A DNA stretch of 60,406 nucleotides. It comes from Phycisphaeraceae bacterium (GTDB lineage: Bacteria; Planctomycetota; Phycisphaerae; Phycisphaerales; Phycisphaeraceae). This document shows positions 1 to 8,089 of this stretch, one piece after another. The first letter of the stretch is position 1, and each line of letters begins with the position of its first letter. Location: the NCBI GenBank assembly GCA_002704825.1, contig PAIY01000268.1, forward strand, positions 1-60,406, read 5' to 3'. The notes beneath the pieces were generated by a model that was given only the letters and a program-made list of their open reading frames with translations, had not been told where the DNA came from and did not search any database. The translations under genes were made by a program, and so were the position numbers.

Positions 1-73
1 GTTGTGTCGAGTAAGTTCGACCCTTCAATCATCACGTGCCATGCAAACACTTGTAAAAACGACGTGCATCATG
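1..73 (+). repeat. Dispersed repeat R1, left copy (plus orientation)
   Basis: These 73 bases recur without any difference, reverse-complemented, at 60309-60381, and a rearranged copy lies at 31881-31975. The sequence begins GTTGTGTCGAGTAAG and ends in GTGCATCATG. The window starts exactly at the first base of the repeat, so its upstream half (the R2 palindrome seen in the other two copies) may be cut off. No reading frame is convincing here. Confidence 0.9.
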
Positions 74-135
74 GACCTGCGTGGGAGTGACGGAAGTGGG
101 CGATTGCTTATGCGAGTTGCTTTATGGTCAAATAA

Positions 136-164
136 CAAAAAACGCACATCGGGGAACGTGCGTT
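136..164 (-). terminator. Rho-independent terminator after ptsH
   Basis: Arms AACGCAC (141-147) and GTGCGTT (158-164) pair, and on the minus strand the stem is followed by a run of T (plus-strand A tract 136-142). It lies about 30 bases past the stop of the HPr gene, so it should end the ptsN-ptsH transcript. Confidence 0.8.
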
Positions 165-192
165 GAGAATACTGTGTTGTGAGATCGTGTGT

Positions 193-456
193 TTATTCTT
201 CGTCGAACTTGCGGTTGACCAGTTCGGCGAGTTGGTTGGTTGCCTGTTCGGCGTCGGTGCCTTCGGCATCGATTTCGAGTTTGGTGCCCTTGGTGGCTGC
301 GAGCATCATCATCTGCATGATGCTTTTGCCGTCAACGGTCTGGGCGCCTTTGCTCACGGAAATTTTGGATTGGAAGCGGTTTGCCAGATCGACAAATGCC
401 ATCGCCGGCCTTGCGTGGAGGCCCAGTTGATTCTGGATGGTCACGAGCGTCTTCAC
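193..456 (-). CDS. ptsH: HPr-family phosphocarrier protein
   Basis: This is an 87-residue HPr, the usual family length. The active-site motif GLHARPA is at residues 12-18 with His14 as the phosphorylation site, and the regulatory-serine motif KSIM places Ser45 at the position of Ser46 in Bacillus HPr, so control by an HPr kinase is possible. The start is GTG at 456, preceded by AAGGAA on the minus strand. It follows the EIIA-like gene by 120 bases on the same strand and ends in a terminator. With HPF and EIIA-Ntr next door and no sugar permease nearby, it is more likely to be part of a regulatory phosphotransfer chain than of sugar uptake. Enzyme I is not in the window, which ends just downstream. 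The family call is secure; the role is inferred. Confidence 0.95.
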   Translation of the reverse strand: MKTLVTIQNQLGLHARPAMAFVDLANRFQSKISVSKGAQTVDGKSIMQMMMLAATKGTKLEIDAEGTDAEQATNQLAELVNRKFDEE

Positions 457-576
457 TGGTTTTCGATTCCTTGGATGATTCCTTCACATGGCGAAAAAGT
501 TTCGCCCAAAACATTACCGCCGCCTGCGATAAAGCACGGTGTTAACCAATCACGAGCGTCTGATGGAGTCACTCGA

Positions 577-1053
577 TCAGGCGCCTAGCTGTTGAGAGTC
601 AGCTTCTTCGAGCAGGCCAAGCACGTCTTCAACACTGGTGGCTTGACGGAGGAAGCGACGGAACATGTCCTTTTGCAGGTTGGAAAACACGGTTTCCATG
701 GCCTGGAGATGTTCATCAGGCTTACCCTTGGGGGAAAGCAGAAGTACAATACTGTACACCGGATTTTTGTCCAGTGCATTAAAGTCAACACCGGTCTGGC
801 TCACACCAATGGCGGCAGTGATTTTCTTGATCTTGTCGTGCTTGACGTGAGGAACGGCAACACCTTTACCAAAACCTGTCGATCCCTTCTTCTCACGAGC
901 AATGATCTCCGTGATCAAACCATCACGCAGGCTCTTGGGGGCGGCACCGGAGGCAACGAGTGAATCGACGAGTTCGGCGATCACTTCATCACGTTCCGTT
1001 GAAGTCAATTCGGGGACAATAGCCTGGGGCTCGACAAAGTCTTGTAGTTTCAT
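577..1053 (-). CDS. ptsN: PTS EIIA component, Ntr/fructose type (PtsN-like)
   Basis: A 158-residue EIIA domain of the mannitol/fructose/Ntr superfamily. The phosphorylated histidine is His69 in GVAVPHVKHD; upstream are the typical helix EVIAELVDSLVASG and the segment TEIIAREKKGSTGFG. There is no fused IIB or IIC domain and no membrane segment, which fits the stand-alone regulatory PtsN type. It would accept phosphate from HPr, encoded 120 bases downstream on the same strand, and acts in the cytoplasm. The gene lies 220 bases beyond hpf, so it may have its own promoter; I could not identify one. Fructose-type EIIA is the alternative, but no IIBC partner is present. Confidence 0.92.
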   Translation of the reverse strand: MKLQDFVEPQAIVPELTSTERDEVIAELVDSLVASGAAPKSLRDGLITEIIAREKKGSTGFGKGVAVPHVKHDKIKKITAAIGVSQTGVDFNALDKNPVYSIVLLLSPKGKPDEHLQAMETVFSNLQKDMFRRFLRQATSVEDVLGLLEEADSQQLGA

Positions 1054-1273
1054 TCTTGAATTCTCACGATCTTAAGCGACGGGTACAACCTATCCGTGCG
1101 GCGTTGAAACATTGTACAGCAGGATGGCTTGGTGTGAAATTACTGATGCCAGAAATGTCAGAAAAGACAGATAAGGCTGGTGAACACAAACGTGTTTCAA
1201 CGGTTTTCTGATGAACACCAAAAGACGTATTCGAAAACGCTCATGGCCACCAGCCTCGACCTGATAATTGCTG

Positions 1274-1585
1274 TTAATTCACTTGGTGCTTACGGTTACG
1301 TAATTTTTCCTTATGGTCACGCAGTTGGCGTTCGATCTTGCCAAACACATCATCAATCAAAACGTACAGATCCGGCCCGGATTTTTTCGTAATAAAAGGA
1401 GACGATTTTTCGACTTCGACAATCACTTCAACCTCTTCATGTTGATGGTTGTCGGATTTATCGATCAGGATGTTGATCTCCTGGATACGGTCAAAAAGTC
1501 GGGGCAAACGCTCAGCACGCTCGGTGGCATGGGTCTTAATCGGGTCGGTGACTTCGAGATGTTTACCACTGACATTGATCTGCAT
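1274..1585 (-). CDS. hpf: Ribosome hibernation promoting factor, short form
   Basis: A 103-residue protein of the HPF/YfiA (RaiA) family beginning MQINVSGKHLEVTDPIKTH and containing the conserved segment EVEVIVEVEKSSPFITKKSG. It lacks the C-terminal dimerisation domain of long HPF (about 180 residues), so it is the short type. The ATG at 1585 is chosen over an upstream in-frame start at 1630 because AAGGAG sits 5-10 bases before it and homology starts there. It starts 10 bases after the DUF502 stop on the same strand, so the two are probably co-transcribed. It binds the small ribosomal subunit and idles ribosomes in starvation. The neighbourhood hpf-ptsN-ptsH echoes the rpoN operon of proteobacteria, although rpoN itself is absent. 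Confidence 0.92.
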   Translation of the reverse strand: MQINVSGKHLEVTDPIKTHATERAERLPRLFDRIQEINILIDKSDNHQHEEVEVIVEVEKSSPFITKKSGPDLYVLIDDVFGKIERQLRDHKEKLRNRKHQVN

Positions 1586-1595
1586 GTGATTCTCC

Positions 1596-2534
1596 TTAAT
1601 GCTGGCTCTTGGCCAGGGTTGTTGGATCATCCTCTTCCGGCGACGCGTCAGACGGATTAGCCGCGTCTACATGGGAGGACTGCATGGGTTCACTCGCATC
1701 TTCGTCTTGCGTGGATGCGGGCAACTCGGCGGTTTGGGAAGGTGGGAGGACCACCCCGCCGGAGACTGTAAAACGCAGTGCCTCTTCAACCGTAATGGGT
1801 AACTCGATCATATCGCTGCGCGGGACCGAGATGGTATAGCCTGTAAAGGGTGTGGGGCTGCTTGGGATAAAGACCGTCGCACACGGGACGCCTGCAGCAC
1901 GTTGGATATTGACCATGGTCTCACCGGTGACAAAGCCGACTGACCAGATGCCGCGACGTGGGTACTGCACCGCGACCACGCGACTGAACTGCTTCATCCG
2001 GTCCTTGCCATCGGAGACGAGAAAATCGGTGATTTGTTTAACCGATGGATACACCTGCTTAAACAGCGGTAACCGTTGAATGAGCATTTCCCCACGCTTG
2101 TAGAGACTGTGCCCAATGTAGCTGCCCAGCAATAAGCCGACGATGTAAAACAAAATGAACGCAACGATCAAGCCCAGTAAATCCAGCGGGAATTGATAGT
2201 GGTTCCAGAGCGTGCGGATCTTGGCGCGGCGGACGTGATCACGCAGCCACGCCTTGGGGTCCGTTGCCTGTCGCAGTTGGTTGCGCTGTTCTGCGGTGAG
2301 TTCCGCTTCAACGTCGATGATTTCCTGCTCGTATACTTCCGGCCAGGGAGACCATTGCGACAAGCCAGCGCGAATGCCTTTGTTGATCGGTTCGGCGATG
2401 CGTTGCTGCACAAACTGGTAACCCATGATCAGAATCCAGACCGTGAGAATACTGGGCAACAGGATGGTTAGTCCGCGCCAGAAGAACTTTCTGGAATGAC
2501 TCGTACGGGGCTTTTTAACTGTCTGATCCGACAT
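1596..2534 (-). CDS. DUF502 family membrane protein
   Basis: A 312-residue protein recognised as DUF502 from the paired membrane segments (about residues 21-38 and 116-140), the basic stretch after the second segment, and the downstream LFKQVYPSVKQITDFL block. The C-terminal 50 residues are acidic, Ser/Asp-rich and probably disordered. ATG 2534 (MSDQTV) is preferred to 2576 because the extra residues are not hydrophobic or conserved in character. The biochemical function is not established. It is the first gene of a likely transcription unit with hpf. Confidence 0.82.
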   Translation of the reverse strand: MSDQTVKKPRTSHSRKFFWRGLTILLPSILTVWILIMGYQFVQQRIAEPINKGIRAGLSQWSPWPEVYEQEIIDVEAELTAEQRNQLRQATDPKAWLRDHVRRAKIRTLWNHYQFPLDLLGLIVAFILFYIVGLLLGSYIGHSLYKRGEMLIQRLPLFKQVYPSVKQITDFLVSDGKDRMKQFSRVVAVQYPRRGIWSVGFVTGETMVNIQRAAGVPCATVFIPSSPTPFTGYTISVPRSDMIELPITVEEALRFTVSGGVVLPPSQTAELPASTQDEDASEPMQSSHVDAANPSDASPEEDDPTTLAKSQH

Positions 2535-2715
2535 ATAAAATGTATCACTTGCCACTGAAGTCGGCCGAACGTGCATGGTTTGACACGTGCGATTACAAAG
2601 TCTCTATCGGCCCGACGATCAGATATGTTTACCTTAGGTTCGCGTTTGTTTTACGTCAATATTCATATTGGATAATCACTGCAATCCACATGGCCAAACG
2701 GTTAAGTGGATCACA

Positions 2716-3897
2716 TTATTTCCATGTCATTCTTTCTACGGCATCCGTCGCTGCGGGGATCGTTAAAATCCCAAAAAGTGCCTGCTTTTTCTGATATCCC
2801 CCAATGACCCATAACTGGTCCTGATGATCGATTAACAACGCATCGTCATGCGGCTTAAGCAAGCTGGATAGATGTCTGAACGTGCTGCGTTGCGTATCCA
2901 ACTCCCAAACGGCAGCCAACTCCGTGTCCTTCCGATTGAACTGGCTTTCACCCCCAATACCGATGATCCGACCGTTTCGTTGCAAGATGCGATGATCCGC
3001 CACACCCCGGGGAATCTCCAAAGTCGGCCCCACGGTTAATGTCGCCTGGTCCGGGTAATAGGGGTTGAACTTGAGGCACCATGTTTCGCGAAGGGTGTTG
3101 CCAGTGCGTGTATCCTGCCCGCCGGTGATCCAGATCGTGCCATCGACCAAACGCGCGGCTGCCAGATCGTCTGTGGGGTAAGGCAGGCGACATGGCAAAT
3201 AACGCGATGTCCCCAGGCGCGTGTCCACCAGTTGCAGGGTGTTCTTGCCTGTCCCGCCAATAAGCAGCAGTTGGTGGCGCGAAACGGCCACGGCAGCATG
3301 ATTGAACCGGGCGGTCTGCAAATCAATGTAGCCTTGCCAATCCGAACCATCGGGCTTGAGAATATGTGCAGCTTGGCCAGCAATGACCACTGCGCAGCCG
3401 TTGTCCAACAAGGTCGCTGTTGGGCCAAGTGATTCGTCAATCAAATCAGGCAACACAGTGACCTTGCCGGTGGTTGGCTCAATGAGCATGGCATCGATAA
3501 GAGATTTGGTGTGCGCCAGGTCGGTGACATTGCCACTGCGTCCCCCTGCAACGAGTATCCGGCCGTTGGCCAAGGTGACCTGTGCATGTTCGAAGCGATC
3601 GACAGGTAACTTGCCGATCACTTGCCATTGGCCGGTGTCCAGATTAAGCGATTGGATCGCATCGGTGGTGTTGCCTGAGGAAGTGACGCCGCCGGTGACA
3701 ATGTAGTGGTGATCGGTCTTTGAGCCACAGGCAAAGAAGACGCCGGTGGGCATGGGTGACATGCGTTGCCAGCCGAGTGTTGTATCCGGTTGACCTGCAA
3801 CAAGCTGATGCATGATCAGGACGGATACCACAGCCAACAAGGCCACGCCAAAGATTCGCTTGTGAAAAAGACGGGGACTCTTCACGGATTCCATCAT
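2716..3897 (-). CDS. Kelch-repeat protein with N-terminal membrane anchor
   Basis: A 393-residue protein. Residues 14-33 form a hydrophobic segment after a basic N-terminus, so it is exported or anchored. The rest consists of about six kelch-type blades with recurring glycine pairs (IVTGG, ILVAGG, LLIGG, IWITGG, IIGIGG, LWVIGG), expected to fold as a beta-propeller. A role in sugar or protein binding is possible but cannot be read from the sequence. Two adjacent ATG codons (3897 and 3894) are possible starts. It stands alone between DUF502 and purD and shows no regulatory link to either. Confidence 0.8.
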   Translation of the reverse strand: MMESVKSPRLFHKRIFGVALLAVVSVLIMHQLVAGQPDTTLGWQRMSPMPTGVFFACGSKTDHHYIVTGGVTSSGNTTDAIQSLNLDTGQWQVIGKLPVDRFEHAQVTLANGRILVAGGRSGNVTDLAHTKSLIDAMLIEPTTGKVTVLPDLIDESLGPTATLLDNGCAVVIAGQAAHILKPDGSDWQGYIDLQTARFNHAAVAVSRHQLLLIGGTGKNTLQLVDTRLGTSRYLPCRLPYPTDDLAAARLVDGTIWITGGQDTRTGNTLRETWCLKFNPYYPDQATLTVGPTLEIPRGVADHRILQRNGRIIGIGGESQFNRKDTELAAVWELDTQRSTFRHLSSLLKPHDDALLIDHQDQLWVIGGYQKKQALFGILTIPAATDAVERMTWK

Positions 3898-3996
3898 ACC
3901 GAGTTGTCAGGTGGATGCGATGTCGGATGTGGGTTTGAACTGTGTTTTTTCAAAGTATGACGCATCACGTCTCAGATCGTTAACCTTCAATCAACA

Positions 3997-4094
3997 TCAC
4001 GCCCGCTGCGCTCAAGACGCAGAGTCGCAAAGGAAGACGGGGTGATTAACTTGCTTGGCTTCGCGTCTTGGCGTCTTGAGCGTAGCGGGCGTGA
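3997..4094. repeat. Long inverted repeat R5 (24-bp arms), intergenic
   Basis: Arms 3997-4020 (TCACGCCCGCTGCGCTCAAG...) and 4071-4094 pair with one mismatch in 24. The 50-base loop itself carries CAAGACGC-like words. A degraded relative of the left arm lies at 5661-5686. Together with the purD terminator it fills the 303-base gap between purD and the kelch gene; nothing else is visible there. Confidence 0.8.
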
Positions 4095-4132
4095 GTTGTT
4101 TAAAGCAAATCAGAGTCCGACAGTCGGTCAAC

Positions 4133-4165
4133 AAAAAACCGCGAGGGTTGAACTCGCGGTTTTTG
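4133..4165 (-). terminator. Terminator after purD
   Basis: AACCGCGAG (4138-4146 region) pairs with CTCGCGGTT, flanked by A6 on the left and T5 on the right, so it can work in both directions. It lies 36 bases past the purD stop codon on the minus strand. Confidence 0.85.
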
Positions 4166-4200
4166 TTGGATTGTGTTTTGTATTGCAATGTCTGCAGTGT

Positions 4201-5502
4201 TTATTTCATCACGCGGTAGCCGATGTCCTTGCGGTACTGGGCACCTTCGAAGTGAATCTTTTCACACGCGGCATTGGCTTTGGCCTGGGCTTCCTTGAGA
4301 TCCTTACCCATTGCACAGACGTTAAGCACGCGACCGCCTGCGGTGAGAATCTCGCCATCAACAGCCTTGGTGCCTGCGTGGAAGACCACCACGTCATCCA
4401 TCGCTTCTGCGTCCTTGATACCCTTGATGACTTTGCCCTTCTGGTATTCGCCGGGATAACCACCCGATGCCATCACCACGCAGCAGCAGCAGCGTTTGTC
4501 CCAGTCGATGGAGACTTGATCCAAGCGGCCTTCGGCGGTTGCCTTGAGGATTTCGAGTAGATCTCCCTTAAGTCGCATCATCATGGCCTGCACTTCGGGA
4601 TCGCCAAATCGTACGTTAAATTCAAGCACCTTCGGACCAGCCGGGGTGAGCATCAAGCCTGCATAGAGCACGCCCTTGAAGTCGATGCCATCACGTTTGA
4701 GAATGTCGACCGTGGGGACGAGGACATCACGTTGGACCTGCGAGAGCAACTTGTCGGTTGCAAGCGGTGTCGGCGTGTAAGCCCCCATGCCACCGGTGTT
4801 GGGACCTTTGTCACCTTCGTAGGCTTGCTTGTGATCTTGAGCCGGTTCCAGGACGTAGATGTTCCTGCCATCGACCAGTGCGAGGACGGAGAGTTCCTGG
4901 CCTTGAAGTTTTTCTTCGATGACAACCTGAACGCCTGCATCGCCGAAAATCTTCTTGCCCATGATGTCTTCGATGGCAGCGAGTGCTTCTTCCTTGTTGT
5001 CACAGACGTAGACACCCTTGCCCTTGGCCAGGCCCGCTGCCTTGACGACCATACCACCTTCGCGTGATTCGATGTAGGCGACGGCTGCATCGTAGTTGTC
5101 GACCACCTTGGCTTCGGCTGTGGGGATGGAGGCTGCCCGCATCATCTGCTTGGCCCACGCCTTATCGCCTTCAAGTCGCGCTGCTGCCATGTTCGGGCCG
5201 AAGATCGTGCGACCTTCCTTAGCCAAGCGATCCGCCATGCCCTTGGCCAGCGGATCTTCCGGGCCAATGATGACCATGGAGACGTCATTATGTCGGCAGA
5301 AGTAGTCGATTTCGTCGACGGTCTTGGTGTCCACCTTTTCGGGGTCGATCTTGAGATTTTCACCCAATTGAGCCGTACCACCGTTACCGGGGGCAAAATA
5401 GAGCTTGCCACAGGAAGGTGATTGTTTGAGTTTCCAGCCCAGGACGTGTTCACGCCCGCCGCTGCCGAGAATCAGGATATTGGTCTTCTTTTTACTTGCC
5501 AT
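4201..5502 (-). CDS. purD: Phosphoribosylamine-glycine ligase (GAR synthetase)
   Basis: A 433-residue ATP-grasp enzyme of the expected length. The N-terminal ILILGSGGREHVL nucleotide-fold signature is at residues 9-21, the ATP-grasp core VVKAAGLAKGKGV follows at about 155-165, then GPNTGGMGAYTP, and the PurD signature NVRFGDPEVQAM is near residue 300. It joins glycine to 5-phosphoribosylamine using ATP in de novo purine synthesis, in the cytoplasm. No other pur gene is adjacent, so it is a stand-alone gene ending at its own terminator. A small run of four cysteines (RCCCCVV) near residue 345 is unusual but lies outside the signatures. Confidence 0.97.
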   Translation of the reverse strand: MASKKKTNILILGSGGREHVLGWKLKQSPSCGKLYFAPGNGGTAQLGENLKIDPEKVDTKTVDEIDYFCRHNDVSMVIIGPEDPLAKGMADRLAKEGRTIFGPNMAAARLEGDKAWAKQMMRAASIPTAEAKVVDNYDAAVAYIESREGGMVVKAAGLAKGKGVYVCDNKEEALAAIEDIMGKKIFGDAGVQVVIEEKLQGQELSVLALVDGRNIYVLEPAQDHKQAYEGDKGPNTGGMGAYTPTPLATDKLLSQVQRDVLVPTVDILKRDGIDFKGVLYAGLMLTPAGPKVLEFNVRFGDPEVQAMMMRLKGDLLEILKATAEGRLDQVSIDWDKRCCCCVVMASGGYPGEYQKGKVIKGIKDAEAMDDVVVFHAGTKAVDGEILTAGGRVLNVCAMGKDLKEAQAKANAACEKIHFEGAQYRKDIGYRVMK

Positions 5503-5660
5503 AGTCGGGGCATGATAGTTTAGATTGCGGTGTTTGTGAAACGCTCAACAACAACGACTCAAACATTGTCATCCCCGAATTGAGCATCTTTGTCCAAGAC
5601 CATTTCGCCACACAATCATACAGATATATAGGCTCTATCAATACCTGAGTAAAAACCAGC

Positions 5661-5745
5661 CTCACGCCCGCTTCGCTCAAGAAGCCAAGTCGCCGAGCCA
5701 TAAAGAAAGCGTTTTTCTTTGCGACTTTTCGGGCTTGGTGTGAGA
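5661..5745. repeat. Degenerate copy of repeat R5 in the purD-GH16 gap
   Basis: CTCACGCCCGCTTCGCTCAA at 5661-5680 matches the left arm of the element at 3997-4020 with small changes. The right arm (about 5727-5745) is strongly decayed. It lies in the 449-base gap between purD and the GH16 gene; apart from this and the direct repeats at 5867-5898, I see nothing else there. Confidence 0.6.
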
Positions 5746-5866
5746 AACTACCTTGAACACACCGTGTCATCCCAAACCTACAAATCCCCCACCAAAACCT
5801 GCATCCGACACAGGATTCTGAAACTGGCCGTTGACTGCTGGGATTTGGGCGCTAAGATTCAAAACT

Positions 5867-5898
5867 AAAGCTTTCATTAAACAACCAAAGGTTTCATT
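5867..5898 (+). promoter_or_regulatory. Direct repeats upstream of the GH16 gene, possible operator
   Basis: AAAGCTTTCATT (5867-5878) and AAAGGTTTCATT (5887-5898) are 12-mers with one difference, spaced 20 bases start to start, about two helical turns. They sit 54-85 bases before the GH16 start, where a regulator such as the GntR-type protein encoded downstream might bind. Function is inferred from position only. Confidence 0.4.
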
Positions 5899-5951
5899 TG
5901 ACTGATTTAAACGAACTCTACCCTAAGTTTTACGCCATAAAGAGGTTCCGT

Positions 5952-7841
5952 ATGAGAAAAGCAATGTCCTGTACGCTAAGTGTCTTCACAATATTGATTT
6001 GCACAAGTCTGCCAATAGCCCAGGCTCAGGAAAATCCCATCATCGACCTGACCAGTCCCAAAGCCATTTCGGACGCGGTGATGGTTTCCGATCAGGTGAC
6101 CGTCACCCCCAGTGACGATCCGGCACACCCGGGTGTGATCATGAATGTGGCCAAGGGGAATGCGGGGTACCCCGGGTTCAAGTACAAATTCGACCCGCCA
6201 CTGGATCTCTCAGCCTATGGTCATGTCAAGATCACGCTGACCAATCTCATGGACAAACGCACCATGGTGGCGCTGCGTATCGACAATGCAGGTGACTGGC
6301 GTAAGAACCCGTGGAACACCGAGAACATCTACCTCGAACCCAACAAGACCGTCACCAAGATCGTCCGATTCGGATACTCCTATGGCGGTAAGCCCTCCTA
6401 CAAACTCGATTCGTCAAAGATCATCCAGATCATGGTCTTCACCGGCAAAGTCAAAAATGATGCAGGCATGAAAGTCCGTATCGATGCCATCGAACCCGGT
6501 GGCCAACCCGGTGAAAAGCCACCTGTGAAACCCGAGAATGTCCGCATCTTCCCCAATGAAGACGGTGTGATTCTGGGCAAAGGCGTCAAAGTCAATGACG
6601 GCAAATTCTACACCCGTGATGTCACCACCAAAACCAACGGCGATGGTTCACTGGTTATTGATATCACCAAGACCAACAAGGATGCCAAGCTCGGCATCAA
6701 GCCCCCCATCGGATTGTGGAATCTCAAACACTATCTGCAACTGAACGTAGCCATCCAGAACTCCGGCAAGACCCCGATAACCCCTAAAATCCAGATGGTT
6801 TCCAAGCGTGGTAACACACAATGGATCACGGCGGATGCTGCCATCGCACCGGGTACAAGCAGCAATGTCCTCGTCCCCTTCTTTGATGAAAACAACACAT
6901 GGAACGGCGACAACCACAAGAAGTCCGGCCCGCAGATGGAAAGTAACAATGTCCGTGCCATCAGCTTCACCACCACCGATCCCAAAGCGGGCGATCAGAT
7001 GACCATCGAGTCGATCACCTGCGAACTGGTCTATGCTGACCTTCCCGACTGGTTAGGCAAGCGCCCACCGGTGGACGGTGACTGGAAACAGACCCTTGAT
7101 GAAAGCTTTGACTCAGCCAACATCAACGAAAAACTCTGGCGCATCTATGCTCCGAACTACTGGGACAAACGCACCCACTTCTCACGTGAAGGTTTGATCC
7201 TCAAGGATGGCAAGATGCATATGCGTCTGACCAAAAAACGCGGCCATCACAATGACGATCCCAAACACGAACGTGTCACCGATTACCAGGTCGGCTTCAT
7301 GGACTCCTATGGCAAGTGGGTTCAGAAATACGGCTACTTCGAAGCACGCATGAAACTCCCCACCGCCCCCGGACTCTGGCCCGCCTTCTGGATGATGCCC
7401 GACCGCGGTGAAGAAACCGGCCCGCAATGGGTCCGTCAAGACACCGGCAAGGGTGGCATGGAGTTCGACATCATGGAACACCTCACCCGCTGGGGTCCGT
7501 ATCGCTACAACGTGGCGATGCACTGGGATGGGTACAAAAAAGGTCATAAAGCGATCGGTTCTTCGTGCGTTTATGCCAAGCCTGACAAAGACGGCTTCAT
7601 CACCGCCGGCGTCCTCTGGCTGCCGGGCAAATTGGTGTACTACGCCAACGGCAAAGAAGTCGGACGCTGGGAAAACGAACGCGTCTGCAATCAGCCCATG
7701 GACCTGATGTTCGACCTGGTCACCGGCGGCTGGGACAACGACCCGATCGACGATGCCCAACTCCCTGCCGACTTCGTCATCGACTACGTCCGCGCCTGGC
7801 AACGCAAAGACCTGGCCTCGGAGGTGGATGGATACAAGTAA
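5952..7841 (+). CDS. Secreted glycoside hydrolase family 16 enzyme
   Basis: A 629-residue protein. ATG 5952 is chosen because AGAGG precedes it and it starts a clear signal peptide (residues 1 to about 25, ending PIAQAQ); an earlier in-frame start at 5898 has no ribosome site. Residues about 30-360 form two beta-rich, possibly carbohydrate-binding regions. The GH16 catalytic jelly-roll covers about 375-620, with the signature EFDIME giving nucleophile Glu504, Asp506 and acid/base Glu509. The FWMMP and WDND regions are typical of marine laminarinase, agarase or carrageenase relatives. It should cut beta-glucan or a galactan outside the cytoplasm; the exact substrate cannot be read. It ends in a strong terminator; the next gene is a GntR/LacI-type regulator. 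Confidence 0.92.
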   Translation: MRKAMSCTLSVFTILICTSLPIAQAQENPIIDLTSPKAISDAVMVSDQVTVTPSDDPAHPGVIMNVAKGNAGYPGFKYKFDPPLDLSAYGHVKITLTNLMDKRTMVALRIDNAGDWRKNPWNTENIYLEPNKTVTKIVRFGYSYGGKPSYKLDSSKIIQIMVFTGKVKNDAGMKVRIDAIEPGGQPGEKPPVKPENVRIFPNEDGVILGKGVKVNDGKFYTRDVTTKTNGDGSLVIDITKTNKDAKLGIKPPIGLWNLKHYLQLNVAIQNSGKTPITPKIQMVSKRGNTQWITADAAIAPGTSSNVLVPFFDENNTWNGDNHKKSGPQMESNNVRAISFTTTDPKAGDQMTIESITCELVYADLPDWLGKRPPVDGDWKQTLDESFDSANINEKLWRIYAPNYWDKRTHFSREGLILKDGKMHMRLTKKRGHHNDDPKHERVTDYQVGFMDSYGKWVQKYGYFEARMKLPTAPGLWPAFWMMPDRGEETGPQWVRQDTGKGGMEFDIMEHLTRWGPYRYNVAMHWDGYKKGHKAIGSSCVYAKPDKDGFITAGVLWLPGKLVYYANGKEVGRWENERVCNQPMDLMFDLVTGGWDNDPIDDAQLPADFVIDYVRAWQRKDLASEVDGYK

Positions 7842-7871
7842 GTCACATTCACCAACAACACCAACCCAATG

Positions 7872-7904
7872 AAAAACGCATGGCCACATCGGTCATGCGT
7901 TTTT
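7872..7904 (+). terminator. Terminator after the GH16 gene
   Basis: AAAAACGCATG (7872-7882) and CATGCGTTTTT (7894-7904) pair perfectly over 11 bases with a T run, 30 bases after the GH16 stop. The symmetric A/T flanks allow function in both directions. Confidence 0.9.
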
Positions 7905-8089
7905 ACATGGGGACGCAATACGCCTAACAATCGGGTCAATCGTGACGTAAAACTGCCCATCCCAATCGTCAACCGATTAATCTCAAAAAACATTTTGATC
8001 AAACATTCTGGCATTTCTCACGCAAAAGTCAGCTAATACCCGTGACTTAATCGCACATATTGCGTATACTCAATTGTACGAGGTCAATC

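Noticed and set aside
30-48. CACGTG inside repeat R1 as a regulator site
   Set aside because: It belongs to a dispersed repeat and lacks the flanking half-site bases.
163-588. 141-codon plus-strand open frame over ptsH
   Set aside because: Shadow of the HPr gene on the opposite strand; no homology features, Cys/Phe-rich composition.
1180-1392. 70-codon plus-strand frame near hpf
   Set aside because: Half of it is antisense to hpf and no ribosome site is present; the remainder is ordinary intergenic sequence.
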